A DNA stretch of 64,000 bases. It comes from Xestospongia bergquistia. Lineage: Eukaryota; Porifera; Demospongiae; Haplosclerida; Petrosiidae. Below, piece by piece: positions 11,901 to 27,895 of the stretch. The translations under genes and the position numbers were made by a program. Below the pieces are notes generated by a model. That model had not been told where the DNA came from, made no database searches, and saw only the letters and a program-made list of their open reading frames with translations. Each line of letters opens with the position of its first letter. Position 1 is the first letter of the stretch. The stretch lies in NCBI GenBank assembly GCA_963965975.1, contig OZ014425.1, forward strand, positions 2,183,501-2,247,500. Reading direction: 5' to 3'.

Positions 11901-12689
11901 ACTCCTGTTAATACTAAATTATGTTTCAACAAAGCTTATGTTTAAAGCTACCATAAAGTAAATGCAAGTGAAGGTATGAAACTAAATATATCAACAATGC
12001 CACCAAAAACAATCTTAACATGTAAAAGTTATGACATACCTCTAGGTCTGAGAGTTGAATAGTACTGGGATATATGGTCTAAAGAAAACATGTTGACAGT
12101 GACTCTTAAGTCATATTGTTTCATTTAGTCAAGTTATTCCCAAACATTCCATAGGCAGATTATAAACTAAAATACAGTTGTAGTGTCCACAACAATAACA
12201 ATTACTGACAGTTATGTGATTCGTGTACTGTCCATGAAGAGTATGGCAAAATAAAATTACAAATACCAATCATACTTTGTGTACTACACATTACATTTTG
12301 AAGGCAGAAGACACTACATGTGCCAACTATCAGGTATGATGTCCCAGCATTAGTAAAGCATTTCATTGTCTGATAAGACACATAATACTTACTTCTATAG
12401 CTTGTCCCAGCTCAAGGTCAAAAGTAACAACACAAATACATGAAATCCAATGTGACAACTGTTGAAACTGTATTTCAGATTCTGTTGTACTGGTCTCTTC
12501 GTCGGAAGAAGAGGAAGATGACGATGAAAGAGAAAGACAATGTGTCTGAGATCTAGGTGGAACATCTATTTCTAGTGATTTTCTGAATACAGCTTCTCTT
12601 TCTAGAGAACTTGAAATGAATTCTTTATGAATGCCATCAGTGGCACTATTTGAAGGTATATGTCCTCCTCCTCCTCCTCCTTCTGCCAT
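8915..12689 (-). CDS. DENND6: DENN domain-containing protein 6 (Rab GEF)
   Basis: Many short exons. The first is 12393-12689, beginning [14 protein letters not shown] with a Ser-rich low-complexity stretch and an acidic patch. It then enters the DENN module with [19 protein letters not shown]. Following exons read [12 protein letters not shown] (about 12050), [11 protein letters not shown] (about 11830), [20 protein letters not shown] (about 11700), [20 protein letters not shown] (about 11230), [10 protein letters not shown] (about 10910), [13 protein letters not shown] (about 10690), [11 protein letters not shown] (about 10580), [19 protein letters not shown] (about 10380) and [20 protein letters not shown] (about 10230). 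The last exon ends LKTTFGT with the stop at 8915-8917. DENND6 proteins are exchange factors for Rab14-type GTPases on recycling endosomes. Shares a short promoter with NOPCHAP1. One long intron holds a small MITE. Confidence 0.88.
11487..11624. mobile_element. Small fold-back MITE, possibly TA-targeted, in a DENND6 intron
   Basis: The ends ttaaagcaccat (11487-11498) and atggtgctttaa (11613-11624) are perfect 12-bp inverted repeats. Inside, atattgcacaatgggtgtgg and the reverse complement of ccacacccttcgagcaatat also pair imperfectly, so nearly the whole 138 bp can fold on itself. The T-A at each edge is compatible with a TA target duplication as in Tc1/mariner-type MITEs. No coding capacity. 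Confidence 0.55.
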
Positions 12690-12776
12690 TTATACTCAGC
12701 AAAACACTAAATCTCTGTTAACATTCTCTCATAACTTTTAGTCGATGGGCGTGGCTACCTGTAAACACGTGGTTCA
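12690..12776. promoter_or_regulatory. Bidirectional promoter DENND6/NOPCHAP1 with E-box
   Basis: 87 bp lie between the two start codons. A cacgtg E-box occupies 12766-12771, five bases before the NOPCHAP1 ATG, and a gggcgtggc GC/CACCC-like motif lies near 12746-12754. Shared regulation is inferred from the spacing. Confidence 0.5.
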
Positions 12777-13644
12777 ATGGACAAGGAAAGACAGAAGACT
12801 ATATCAAAAGAACTGTTAAGATCTCCCAGCGGACCAGGTATTCTGATCTCCTTACCATAACTTAGTTATATAAAAAAGCCTATACACAATTTAGTTGTAT
12901 AATTTGTATTGCAATACAGATTATTTTTTGTGCTCTTGTTGTCTAATAGGCATTCCTCTTATCAAGGATATAAAGCCTTTACAAACCTTTAAAACTAAAG
13001 ATAGTGCTGGTATGTTCTCTATGTTGTCATAATGTTTGTACATACAATTTGGATGTGTCTAAGATGAGTGTAGCAATTTCATATGCAAAGAGTTTCATAC
13101 TTTCAACCATTTTTTTTGGTCTAACTTGCACTAGCAGTTTCAAGTGAAAGTCTCTTTCGTTGAAAAAACTGGATGCATGTATGAAATTTACCCTGTTTAC
13201 CTTACCTTACTTATTCCTTCATTTCCTCAATATAATTATATAGAATATACTTGGGTTGTTCATAACATACTGTAAAGTCTATAATTAATTTGATTCACAC
13301 TTTTATTTGTAGTTCTTTCTGAAGTAAAGACATTTCTACCAGCCTTGGTTAAAGCCAACAAAGCATTACATGAAACAATGAAAAAAGAAGGCAGAGAGCA
13401 AGTGGATATAGAATGTGTTGAAGATCAGAAAAGACACATTGAAATGGTATACTGTACAACAGATCTTTACTGTTTTTAGTAGGCTATCCAGGATCTTGCT
13501 ATAATTCCAATTGATTGTGAAGACCTACATGAAGTTTCCTGTGATGACAGCGACAAAGAGGAAATTCTCTTACCAGTAAAGCTATTATCTTCTAGTGATT
13601 TGCATAAAAATGATACAGTCATTGTTATAGAAGAATTGAAATAG
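12777..13644 (+). CDS. NOPCHAP1: NOP protein chaperone 1-like (C12orf45 family)
   Basis: Four exons: 12777-12837, 12950-13009, 13313-13446, 13483-13644. Phases agree and give 138 residues. The N-terminus has ISKELLRSPSG, comparable with the VSKELLTAGS block of the human protein. Exon 3 has VLSEVKTFLPALVKANKAL, like the human LLDQVQTFLPQMARANEKL-type helix. The C-terminal part is acidic with DDSDKEE. The human protein bridges NOP58 to the R2TP chaperone during box C/D snoRNP assembly. The family call rests on these two blocks and the matching exon order. The last intron is only 36 bp (13447-13482); without it the frame meets a stop. Confidence 0.65.
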
Positions 13645-14119
13645 CTGTTGTATGCATTATGAATACTTTAAAGACTGCTGATTGTCACAATCTCACAGGT
13701 TTTTAATGTCAATTTATCATTACATATGTTAAGTTTAAAATAAAAGTATGGCCAATATAAATTCCTTCCTGTCAAGTTGTTCCTACACACAATTACATCT
13801 CCAGTACTCATTAGCTGGTTTCTTTTTCCCAGATCTGCACTATATGTCTCAGTAATTTGATCACAGCCTAACCGTTTAAGCAAATTTGGAGCTGGTAATC
13901 ATTTAATTTTTTAATAATTATTATAATTCAGTCCTTGTCAGCAGACCAATAAAAAGGAATTACTAAATACTATAAAAGAATTGGTGTGTGCTATAAAACA
14001 GAGTAGCTAGCACATCCAAAGTTGCTTTTCAGTAGCTGAAATTACAATACACATTATGACATTATAAATATGGATATACTATCAGAGAAGAATTAGTTAG
14101 GGTTTATTGAGGACTTTTG
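13645..14119. other. Convergent 3' intergenic region NOPCHAP1/GRIPAP1
   Basis: AT-rich. On the minus strand 13668-13895 is open for about 75 residues (APNLLKRLGCDQITETYSAD, later GDVIVCRNNLTGR), but no start, family or splice context could be assigned. No other feature seen. Confidence 0.35.
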
Positions 14120-17100
14120 TTAATTAGACTCTTTTTCAAAGCTTTGCAACTTTGATGATAGCATTTCAACATTCTGTAGTAAGACAAAATACATGTAATA
14201 TCATACAACAAATAAAAGCAGGTACCTCTTGTAAATGGATGTTTTTCATAAGTGCTTCTTCAAGAGCCCTTTGCATTTTTCTATTAATTTCAGCCATAGT
14301 CTCCTCCCTTCCTGGTGCTTTAGCCCATTGAACTAGCCTCATTGGAGATAATTTATTTTGTCCAATAGGTTGAGGTGGAGGATTTTGATCTAGTATAAAA
14401 GATAGTTCTAATTTCTATATTTATTATGTTAGTTTTAGCAAAAATGACAATACCTCTGACAAGTTTGTAATTGAAGTCATGTTTGAATTAAGATACACAA
14501 AATATGCTTAACTATAACATGTTTGCAATCAATGATGGCAATTGTGGAACACAACTTCAAATGGTAAAAGAATTGTAGTCTAAACAAATGTTGAACTATT
14601 CACATTTATTTGTTGCTATACCTGCTTTATGCTCCATGAAATAATTCTGAATTATTGTTGATTTTTGGACAACATCTTTAGCTAATGCCGAACCAGTTGA
14701 CTCCAAGTGATGTACCTTCTCCTCAAGATACCATTTCTCCTGCTGAAGGGTAGCTACTTTGTCAAGCAAAACATGAATTTCATTTTTAGTATCTCCTTCT
14801 TCGTTGTTATCTTCCAAACCAATCTACAAAAATACATGAAGATGGTATGATAACATTGGCATCTATATTATAATTATTAAAAGAACATTTAAGACTAAAG
14901 GAGTACTCCTTGCTTAAATTGTTGACATACTTGCTTTGATGATAAAGAGTCATGTGGATTTGATATGGCAGTCACCTCATTGAGTGATGACAGACTACTC
15001 TCCCTAGTATCAAAATAATACAGTAACAAGATGAAAAATTCAGTTTACTCGCTGTTTCTAGAAGCATCATCAGCAGGTTTACTAGGTGAAGAAAAGGAGT
15101 GACTTGTATTGGGCTGAGCTAGCTGTTCCTTTAGTTTTTCTTCACGTTTTTGAAACTGTTGAAGCTGCCTTTTTAAATCTTTAATCTAATAGAATAAATG
15201 GACAAAAGACATGTATATATTGTGTGCCTGCTATCACAAAACAACAGTAAAACTAAGAAAGTAGCAAGAAAAACAAGTTGGGGCTACAGGAAGAGTATAG
15301 TGGTTGAGATGTATTGTAACAGACCTGTTATTGTTTTTTATAATTTATACCCTTTAAAGCACATACACTTGTAAGCATAAATGTATCATATTGCGTAGAC
15401 AAAAATTAGGTTCTAATGGGTATCTTAGAGAGAAACATATTTTTAAACATGCACGAAGTAATAGGATATATCATATATGTTTGTAATCTTACCAGGGCTG
15501 AAGATTTTCGTTCAGATATTGTTACATCTTGCACATTTTCTTCAAGTTTTAATTCCAATTCCTTCACTTTAGCAACCAATTCCAGATTCTGATCATGTTC
15601 TGATTCATATTTGGTTTGTAGAGCAGCTAACTCTTCATTGTGAGCTATCTGTTGTTGTTTGAGTAAAGATTGAAGTTCAATTTTCTCTTTCTCAGCAATA
15701 TCCTGAATTCAACAAGAAAAGAAAAATTGATAACTAGCAAGGACTTCATTATTTTATCCACCAATATTAACCTCTATAATCTTTATTTGTTCCTTGTACT
15801 TTTCATGTACACTTTCTACTGATTTCATATTTTGTCGCAGGTCATTTAGTTCTTCCATATAAGTAGACAGTTCATTGACACGTGTTCTCTCATTGTCTAA
15901 CTCAGCTTGCAAAGACTTTAATTGGATCTAAAAAGCAACAAGAACATGAAATCTATTGAAGGTAATGTGTCATTAGAGAATGATCACACACACACACACC
16001 ATGCATAATATGATAAATACAAGATAAAACAGAAAGCAGAGACTGTCCCTCATCTTGTATATGACACTAAATCAATTTCTGCCTTTGACAACAAAAATTA
16101 TAGTCAAGCAAGCACACTAATTGTTTGTGTATTATGTAGGGACTATGCTATTACCAATGATGTTATTCTTGTTCATATGAATTGATTATGGAGGATTATA
16201 ACATTTCATTTCTTGACAAAAGTATGTCAGATGTCCTATAACAATTTTGGCCCATAACTAAATGTATTGTTTATTGCATTGTTATTGAAAATGACAAATA
16301 CAATTAAACCACTGATGTACATGAGGTAGTTTGTTTCTATCAAAAATGTTACTACATGATTATTTTAGTTTCAAATTATTAATCTATAGTTTATCTAGTT
16401 ATCACAATATTGATTAACCACAAATCACTCAACTCTTTCATTACACTTCAGTCTTGCCAATTTTTACAAGTCTATAGTACTTCAAGAAAATATGTATTCT
16501 AATTTTGATGAAAAGTTATTTTATTCACAGTACATATTGACAATCTATTACTTTATGGCAATACATGAGGGGAATCTCCACACAAAATTATTATTATAAC
16601 TAAGTGTCTGGTATATATTATGTGAGTAATTTCAAATCAATTCACCTTGTATTTTTCAGTTATTTCGTCCTCTTTTTTCTTGTTTTCAGTTACTATCTCT
16701 TGTTCTTTAATAGACATTTCATCAAGTAAAGTTTTACGTTTATCTGCTAGCTGATCAGAATATGACACAATTGTAATCATGATGTACATACTTTTTGAGT
16801 CACTACTAACTGTTCCTCCAATTTTAACTTATCTTCTTGAATGGTTAACAATTGGTCAGCTAAATCATCATTTGCTTGTTGAGTCTGTGACACTAGTTCC
16901 TCACAGTCATCATACTTGGCTTTTCTTTCCTCGAGCATTTCTCTTGTTTGTTTTAGATCTTGCTGTGACTTCTCTAACAGGACCTACATCAGTAAAATAC
17001 AGAAGATTCCAATCACAATAAAATTTTGTTCTATAATTGTTTTCACAAGGTCAATGTTGGAGTATTTCTCTTTTAAAGACAGGAAAATTATAAGAAATTT

Positions 17101-20100
17101 TGAAGTAACATTGGCTACAGTAAACAAGAAGACAAAAACCAACTAGCTGTGACATAGCAGTAACAGATTCACATAAGAGTGATTAAAGTAGGCACATTAA
17201 TTTTAGCTGTTGTGAGAGTATAGGATAAAATAAACTCAGAAGATTACTTTGGACCTCTTATGTTATGTATATATATGTCCACTCGTGTCATTTTATTATA
17301 TTGTTCATATGTGACTTTTCAAAGCCAGTGAATGAAATTAACCACATAAAGTAACTGCCAAAAATTTGTGCTACTATGAGTGATTCAGATTAGGGGTGAC
17401 TAATTGAGGTTCTGTAAGTCAAGAAATCAATCTTCTTTAAAAGCTTCTTCTAACTCTCCAGTCTTCAGATTCAGCAAAGCACAGTCCTTTACTGCAACAA
17501 CAGTACCATCAAAAAATCGTAGGACAATATAGTCTTGTTTTTCAATTCTTATATGACTACATTATTACCATACCTTTGTATCATCACGCTCTTTGATAAG
17601 TGCAGCTTGGTCCTAAGAAAAAAGCAAGTTATATCTATACACTACAGTGTATAGATACATACATACCTCCACAATGTGAGCACATTTAAGAGTTAATTCT
17701 TCTTTTTCAGTCCTACATAAACAGATAACCAGGTAGGGAGTAGACAAAGGACTCACAGTAATATAGATAATTGACGAGACAGATCATCAAAGGATTTAAC
17801 TTCCTATCAATACAAATACAAAAGTTTATTGTTACATTTTGGAAAGAAATTCTTTTTTATAAACTTTGTTGTTCTTAATTAATGATGGTCCATAATCAAT
17901 TTAGAGCAAGTCAATATTTCTTATTAGATCTTATTTCTTTTGCTTCAACAGTAGCTCTAAAGAATAGCCATCCTTTATAACATATTGTTACTTAACACAG
18001 CATCAAATGTGACAAGTTTTACATGTGATATAAATAAAGTTCTATGAAAATTACTATTGTGAACCAAGAAATAGTTAGACCTTGTTATAAACTGTTCTGT
18101 AGTGCTAGATATTAATTAGTATTGCATATGGTCTGACAAAAGGGTCTTATCACACAAAAAAGTTCAAACAAATGGTTGTTATGCAGCCATCCAGAATATG
18201 AAGCTCATGAAAGTTAGTACAAAGGAAAAACAATCATTGTCATTCCTGCTTTTTGAATTATGTAGACTTCTGGTTTAAGATGGCCACATAGCAACCATTT
18301 ATGCAAGTGTTCATTCAAAATTTTTTTGCATGATACGACCTCTTTTCACATATACTTTGCACATGATATGTCTTAATAATACCTCATTTCTCTTCTGTTC
18401 AGCCTCTTTAGCTAGTCTTAATTCATTCTGTAATATTTGTACTTCTTTCTCCTTCTCAAGCAACATATCATTGTATGCTGACCTGCAAACAACCAAGGAA
18501 GTAAAAGGACAATTGATAAATACACTTGCTTACTTGCTTTCATTCAATAGACTTTCCTTTTCATTTTGTAACTGAACAACACTGAGAGAAAGAATGATAA
18601 AAATATTCAAGTAAAAATTACTGTTAGTGACTTTCAAGTTTACTCAAGACAGTTAACAAACAATTTCTCATAGCAAGAAAATCTAACAGAATATTTTGTA
18701 TGCCAGGTTTTGGACCATGTGTTGTGTAATGTCTATATTTTCATTAATTCAAACCAACTCTCTCTTTTCAGTACTATCAGTAAAATTTATGACAATTTCT
18801 TACAATTACTAAATTGTAGCCAAAAATTAAAGCTAACTACATACCTTTCCTGTTTTCTTCGTGCTTTTTCACTTAATTTTTCTATTTCATTTTGAAGTAG
18901 TTTAGAGTCTCTTCTTCCTTTCTCTTCTGCCTCCATCAGCTGCTGCTGAAGAAGTTTATTCTCCTCTATCAATGTTGTCATATGTACATCAACTATACCA
19001 CTCTCTACTTCATTGCTATCATCACTTGTATGTCTTTGTTCTTGTAAACCTACCAGTAATAATAATAATAATGATAAGCTAAATATAATTTAAAAATTGA
19101 ACCTTTGATATATTTTTGTAGAGCTGTATTTTCAGCTTGTAAATGAATTAAATCTTGAGACTCTTTTCTATCCTGTTTTGAACTCAAAGATTCATTCTCC
19201 TGATGTACCTAAGCATCATAAAATAAATTCTCATTCATAAATTATTTTGACATACCTTAGTTAGCTCATTCATTAAAGTAGTGTTTTGTAGCTTGAAGTC
19301 TTCTTCTTGTGTGTATAGTTGTTGTTGCAAGCTTTCATTTTCTTCTAATAAGAGCTGATATTCTTTTGCTTTCTTACTTTTTTGAAGAGTCTAAAACAGT
19401 ATAAAAGGAAAAGCAACATAAGTGAAATTGCAGAGAGGGAACAAAAAAACTTAATATAAACAATTTTCATATGTATGTATATGTATATAATATGTGTGTT
19501 GTGCTAAGATATCAAGAAGGCAGAAGAAATATGCTAGACCTTTTTCAATTTAAATTAATTGTAAATAGTCGTTAAGCTTCTTTTTTAAAATAACATAATC
19601 AGATGATAGAGGAGCACTCCTCAACAAAATATATAAGTACTTAATCCAATAGAATAAATACACAGTAGAAAAAGAATCTGGAATATAAGAAATAGTAACT
19701 CCAAATAAAGCTTTAAAAACTAGTTTAATGAGCTTAAACATAACATGAATGAGTTCCTTCTTTTAAGATGAAAATACAAGTAGAAATGTACATGAAGAAG
19801 GTATTAATTATAACAAGTCTCATTGCTTCAATCCAAACCTTATTAATTTTATCAAGTTCTTTGGTGGTTGACTGCAATGTACTATTCAACTGTTCATTAT
19901 CTGTTGAATGAAAATGGCATTATTATCTATAGTCTAGTAGACTACTATTAATTGTATCTACTTAATTAATTATAGCAATTTTTCAGAGTCACTACTTGAA
20001 TCTTATTGTCAAATTTAAATGCATACAAATTTCATCAATTATTACATCACTCACTAAATTACTACAAATAATTGATAGCAAAAATTACTTATCTGATATT

Positions 20101-20728
20101 TGAATAATAACATCTATCATGTAGATAAGATAGTTGTCATAGCCCCTTAGTTGTTTTTTTTTCATATGACTTACAACTAGAGATTGGTGCTAGACTTTCA
20201 AATACAATAACATAAAACTTGGGTAGACTACCCATCAATAAACACTTGATGGATAAGAACCTCCTCTTTTATGTGAAGTAACTTTTTAATAGAGTCTCCT
20301 CCCCCTCAAATATTTAGCTATGCAATAATTACATATTATACTCCTGCTAGACCTCAATACATCTGTTGTTTCAAGGTTAGAGAAGTGACAATGTACCTGC
20401 ATTTTTTTTGGAAAGTTCTTCCTTAAGTTGATAATTTGCAGTACGAAGTTCAATTAATTGCGTCTGAAGAAATAAAAGTAACATTATCAAATCATTGCCC
20501 ATGTTACTAATACAACTAATATGGATCAAAAATTATAAGGATGCATTCACTTCTACGAGACCAGCAAAATAAGTAAAATTAATGCAATTACATGATAGCT
20601 TAAATGAAAACAAGCAATTTCAATTTATCTTATTAGACTCCCATACACTAACAAATACATAGCAGCCACATAACCTGCAAACGTGTAAACTCTTCTAAGT
20701 CAATGGAGAGAGGACCAGCTTCATCCAT
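14120..20728 (-). CDS. GRIPAP1: GRIP1-associated protein 1 (GRASP-1), coiled-coil endosomal protein
   Basis: Long coiled-coil gene with many exons. It starts [18 protein letters not shown] (ATG 20726-20728), then [20 protein letters not shown] (about 20400-20460), which matches the human QLLELRTNNYQLSDEL start. Middle exons are heptad-rich (for example [20 protein letters not shown] near 18880). The diagnostic C-terminal block is [16 protein letters not shown] then [20 protein letters not shown] (14620-14760), close to the human QQEKWMLEEKVKHLE / KSAIIETYVM. The last exon ends ESN with the stop at 14120-14122. GRASP-1 is a Rab4 effector that couples recycling endosomes and, in neurons, AMPA-receptor traffic. 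Its first exon is 53 bp from SSR4, head-to-head. A long intron around 17.4 kb holds an unexplained short reading frame. Confidence 0.88.
17427..17555 (-). other. Short Tudor-like reading frame inside a GRIPAP1 intron
   Basis: The minus strand reads about 42 residues ending at TGA (17427-17429), including [20 protein letters not shown], then [16 protein letters not shown]. The [11 protein letters not shown] pattern resembles a Tudor/SH3-like barrel strand. A possible acceptor (tgtag) precedes it. It could be an alternative terminal exon of GRIPAP1, an exon relic, or chance. No confident family. Confidence 0.3.
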
Positions 20729-20781
20729 TTTTAATAGAACGATGACCCTTCTTATGGGTGGAGATTTGGTCACGTGATAAA
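20729..20781. promoter_or_regulatory. Very short bidirectional promoter GRIPAP1/SSR4 with palindromic E-box
   Basis: 53 bp between start codons. tcacgtga at 20770-20777 is a perfect palindrome of the USF/MITF/TFEB class; its cacgtg core (20771-20776) ends five bases before the SSR4 ATG. Confidence 0.5.
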
Positions 20782-22644
20782 ATGGCTTTCAAGGTTTTTT
20801 TGTTACTATTGTGTTCTTATATTCTCTCTTGTCAAGGTAGATTGGTGTCATTACAAAATTATAAATTGTTCGTAGCTACAGGTAAATGTACTCCAACTGA
20901 AGTCTCCACTTACACATCACCAGATAGTTTCTTCTCCTATGAGACTGTGTTCAGTGTTGAACTTGTAGTGACATGTGATACTAAAGTAAGTTATAAGTCC
21001 CTTAATATCAATGTATTATATATAACACGGCTATCTATTAAGTTTAATGTTATGACATATTTACTTTATTATTAATTTTGTTTATTGTTTGGATACAAAA
21101 GGCATGGTATATAAAATGTGTGTAGCATTATAGTGTATTGCAATTTGAGATTTGTGCATTCTGACCTTGTACTTGAATCTATGACTATCAGATTAAAATT
21201 TTACTGAAAAGGTATAATAAACCAATAGGTAAACATTTAATATGGCAAGCTAAGAGTATTGTGTGTTGAAGTTAACCTTGAGCCACCTTTAAATGTGTCT
21301 ACTAAATAACAATTGTAAGAGATTCAGATTTATCATGTATTAATTTTAGTCATTTTCCAGGTCACTATCAATTACTTGATTTTTAATCATGAATTCAAAT
21401 CTTTCTGTGTACAAATTTTAGCAAATATTACAGTAACTGCTACATTCACTAAAATTTGTAAACACAATAAATAGTAGGTTTACAAGTTTGCTGTAAGAGA
21501 ACATAAATATTTTGTTACAGACATTTATGAGTTTATCTTTGTATAGAATCCATCCCTTTATGCATTGATTGAAGACCAACTAATATTAGTGACTCGATCA
21601 ACTGGGAGTAATAAATACCAGGTATGCGATATTACCAATATGAATACTCAACAAAATTGTTAAAATCACTACTGCACAAAGTGTACATTACTAATTCTCC
21701 AAAGAAGATAATTGAAAGACATTATTTTGTATTGTGTTAGACAAAGTGTTTTTAACCTTGTACTTGAATGTATTGTTTATGAACTACTAATACATACAAT
21801 AAAAAACTAAAGTAATATTTAAAAGACATTTATTTAAAAAATTGGTTTGTTTATTTGATTAAAATTTACTTATCAACACTGTTTTGAGGTTCTAATAATA
21901 CCATATTGCAGTAAAATTTGAAGGCAATTAATGTTTTCTGTTTCAAAATTTTACTACATACTGTAAAATTTAGTACCACAACCTTTTTGAATTACAATTT
22001 ATAAATGACTCAAGGACTAATTACTGTATTGTATGGACTATCTACAACAAACAATAAAATGTTAGAGAGTCTCAGTGGCTTCTTTATAAAACATACTCTT
22101 GTACATCCAGATATTTTAAAACATACTTGGGACAACATCACTATTTAACCTAATGTTGTCATACATAGCAGTTTACTTACCTCTGGTTGCAATTAATGTA
22201 TACAATGAAGACAAACATTATTCTCTTATAGTAGCATAAAAGTTGGCTCTTGAGTAAAATGTTGTCTTATTTGTCTTTTGGTATTTGCTGTAGGTTAGTT
22301 GGTCTTTACCTCATGATAAAGCCCCAAAAGGAACTGTAGCAGTTAATTTCTATGATGATGAAGGTGCAAGTGCTTTGAGAAAAGTAAGTTCAATCAATAA
22401 TGTATTCTATAGTATTATGTGTAAATAGAGTATGCGATATGGAGAAGATGCCAATGTACCTCCATTGTTTAAAGTTGATGTTGAACACAAGGTAAGAATA
22501 CCATAAATGATATCATGTTTTGATACTTTTCATCTTCAGGGAATAAAATCAGTTAGTTTCATTAACCCAGGGTTTGTGGCAATGTTGGTAGCTTTGCTTG
22601 TGTGGTGGATAGCTAATACAACCCGTCAGAAATTGCAAGAATAA
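20782..22644 (+). CDS. SSR4: Translocon-associated protein subunit delta (TRAP-delta)
   Basis: Five exons: 20782-20985, 21547-21621, 22294-22383, 22429-22491, 22540-22644. Phases agree and give 178 residues (human 173). The N-terminal signal peptide is MAFKVFLLLLCSYILSCQG. The lumenal domain has the family pattern SYETVFSVELVVTC, ALIEDQLILVTRSTGSNKYQ then VSWSLPHDKAPKGTVAVNFY and PPLFKVDVEHKG. One C-terminal membrane span follows (about FVAMLVALLVWWIA) with a short basic cytosolic tail. TRAP associates with the Sec61 channel in the ER membrane and helps selected signal sequences insert. The last two introns are 45 and 48 bp. Confidence 0.93.
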
Positions 22645-22851
22645 AAAACTGTTTAGTTTATCAGTTATCTAGTTTTCTTTTGAGTTGTATTCTCTTGTAT
22701 TAATAAAACCATGACATCTAACATAATACTATTAAAGTATAATGTAAACACTCCACACTTTAAACTAATAATACTGCAATAGCTATTAACAAATGTATGG
22801 AATTAAATGAGAATATATACAGCTTTGTAACATATGGGAGAGTTTCTGTAA

Positions 22852-27773
<4,922 letters not shown>

Positions 27774-27895
27774 TTTAAAATTGATTCAAATTAGACCCCG
27801 CCCTGATGTTAAAATAATGAGCCCCACCCATTACCTCCTGCTATTTAACTCTACTAGTGATGTTGTCAGGTAGCAAACATGCATTATTTTTTTAC

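Noticed and set aside
13668..13895. Minus-strand open frame of about 75 residues in the NOPCHAP1/GRIPAP1 gap.
   Set aside because: No start, splice context or recognisable family; mentioned only as unresolved.
15980..16000. Short CA repeat.
   Set aside because: Only about nine CA units; ordinary microsatellite.
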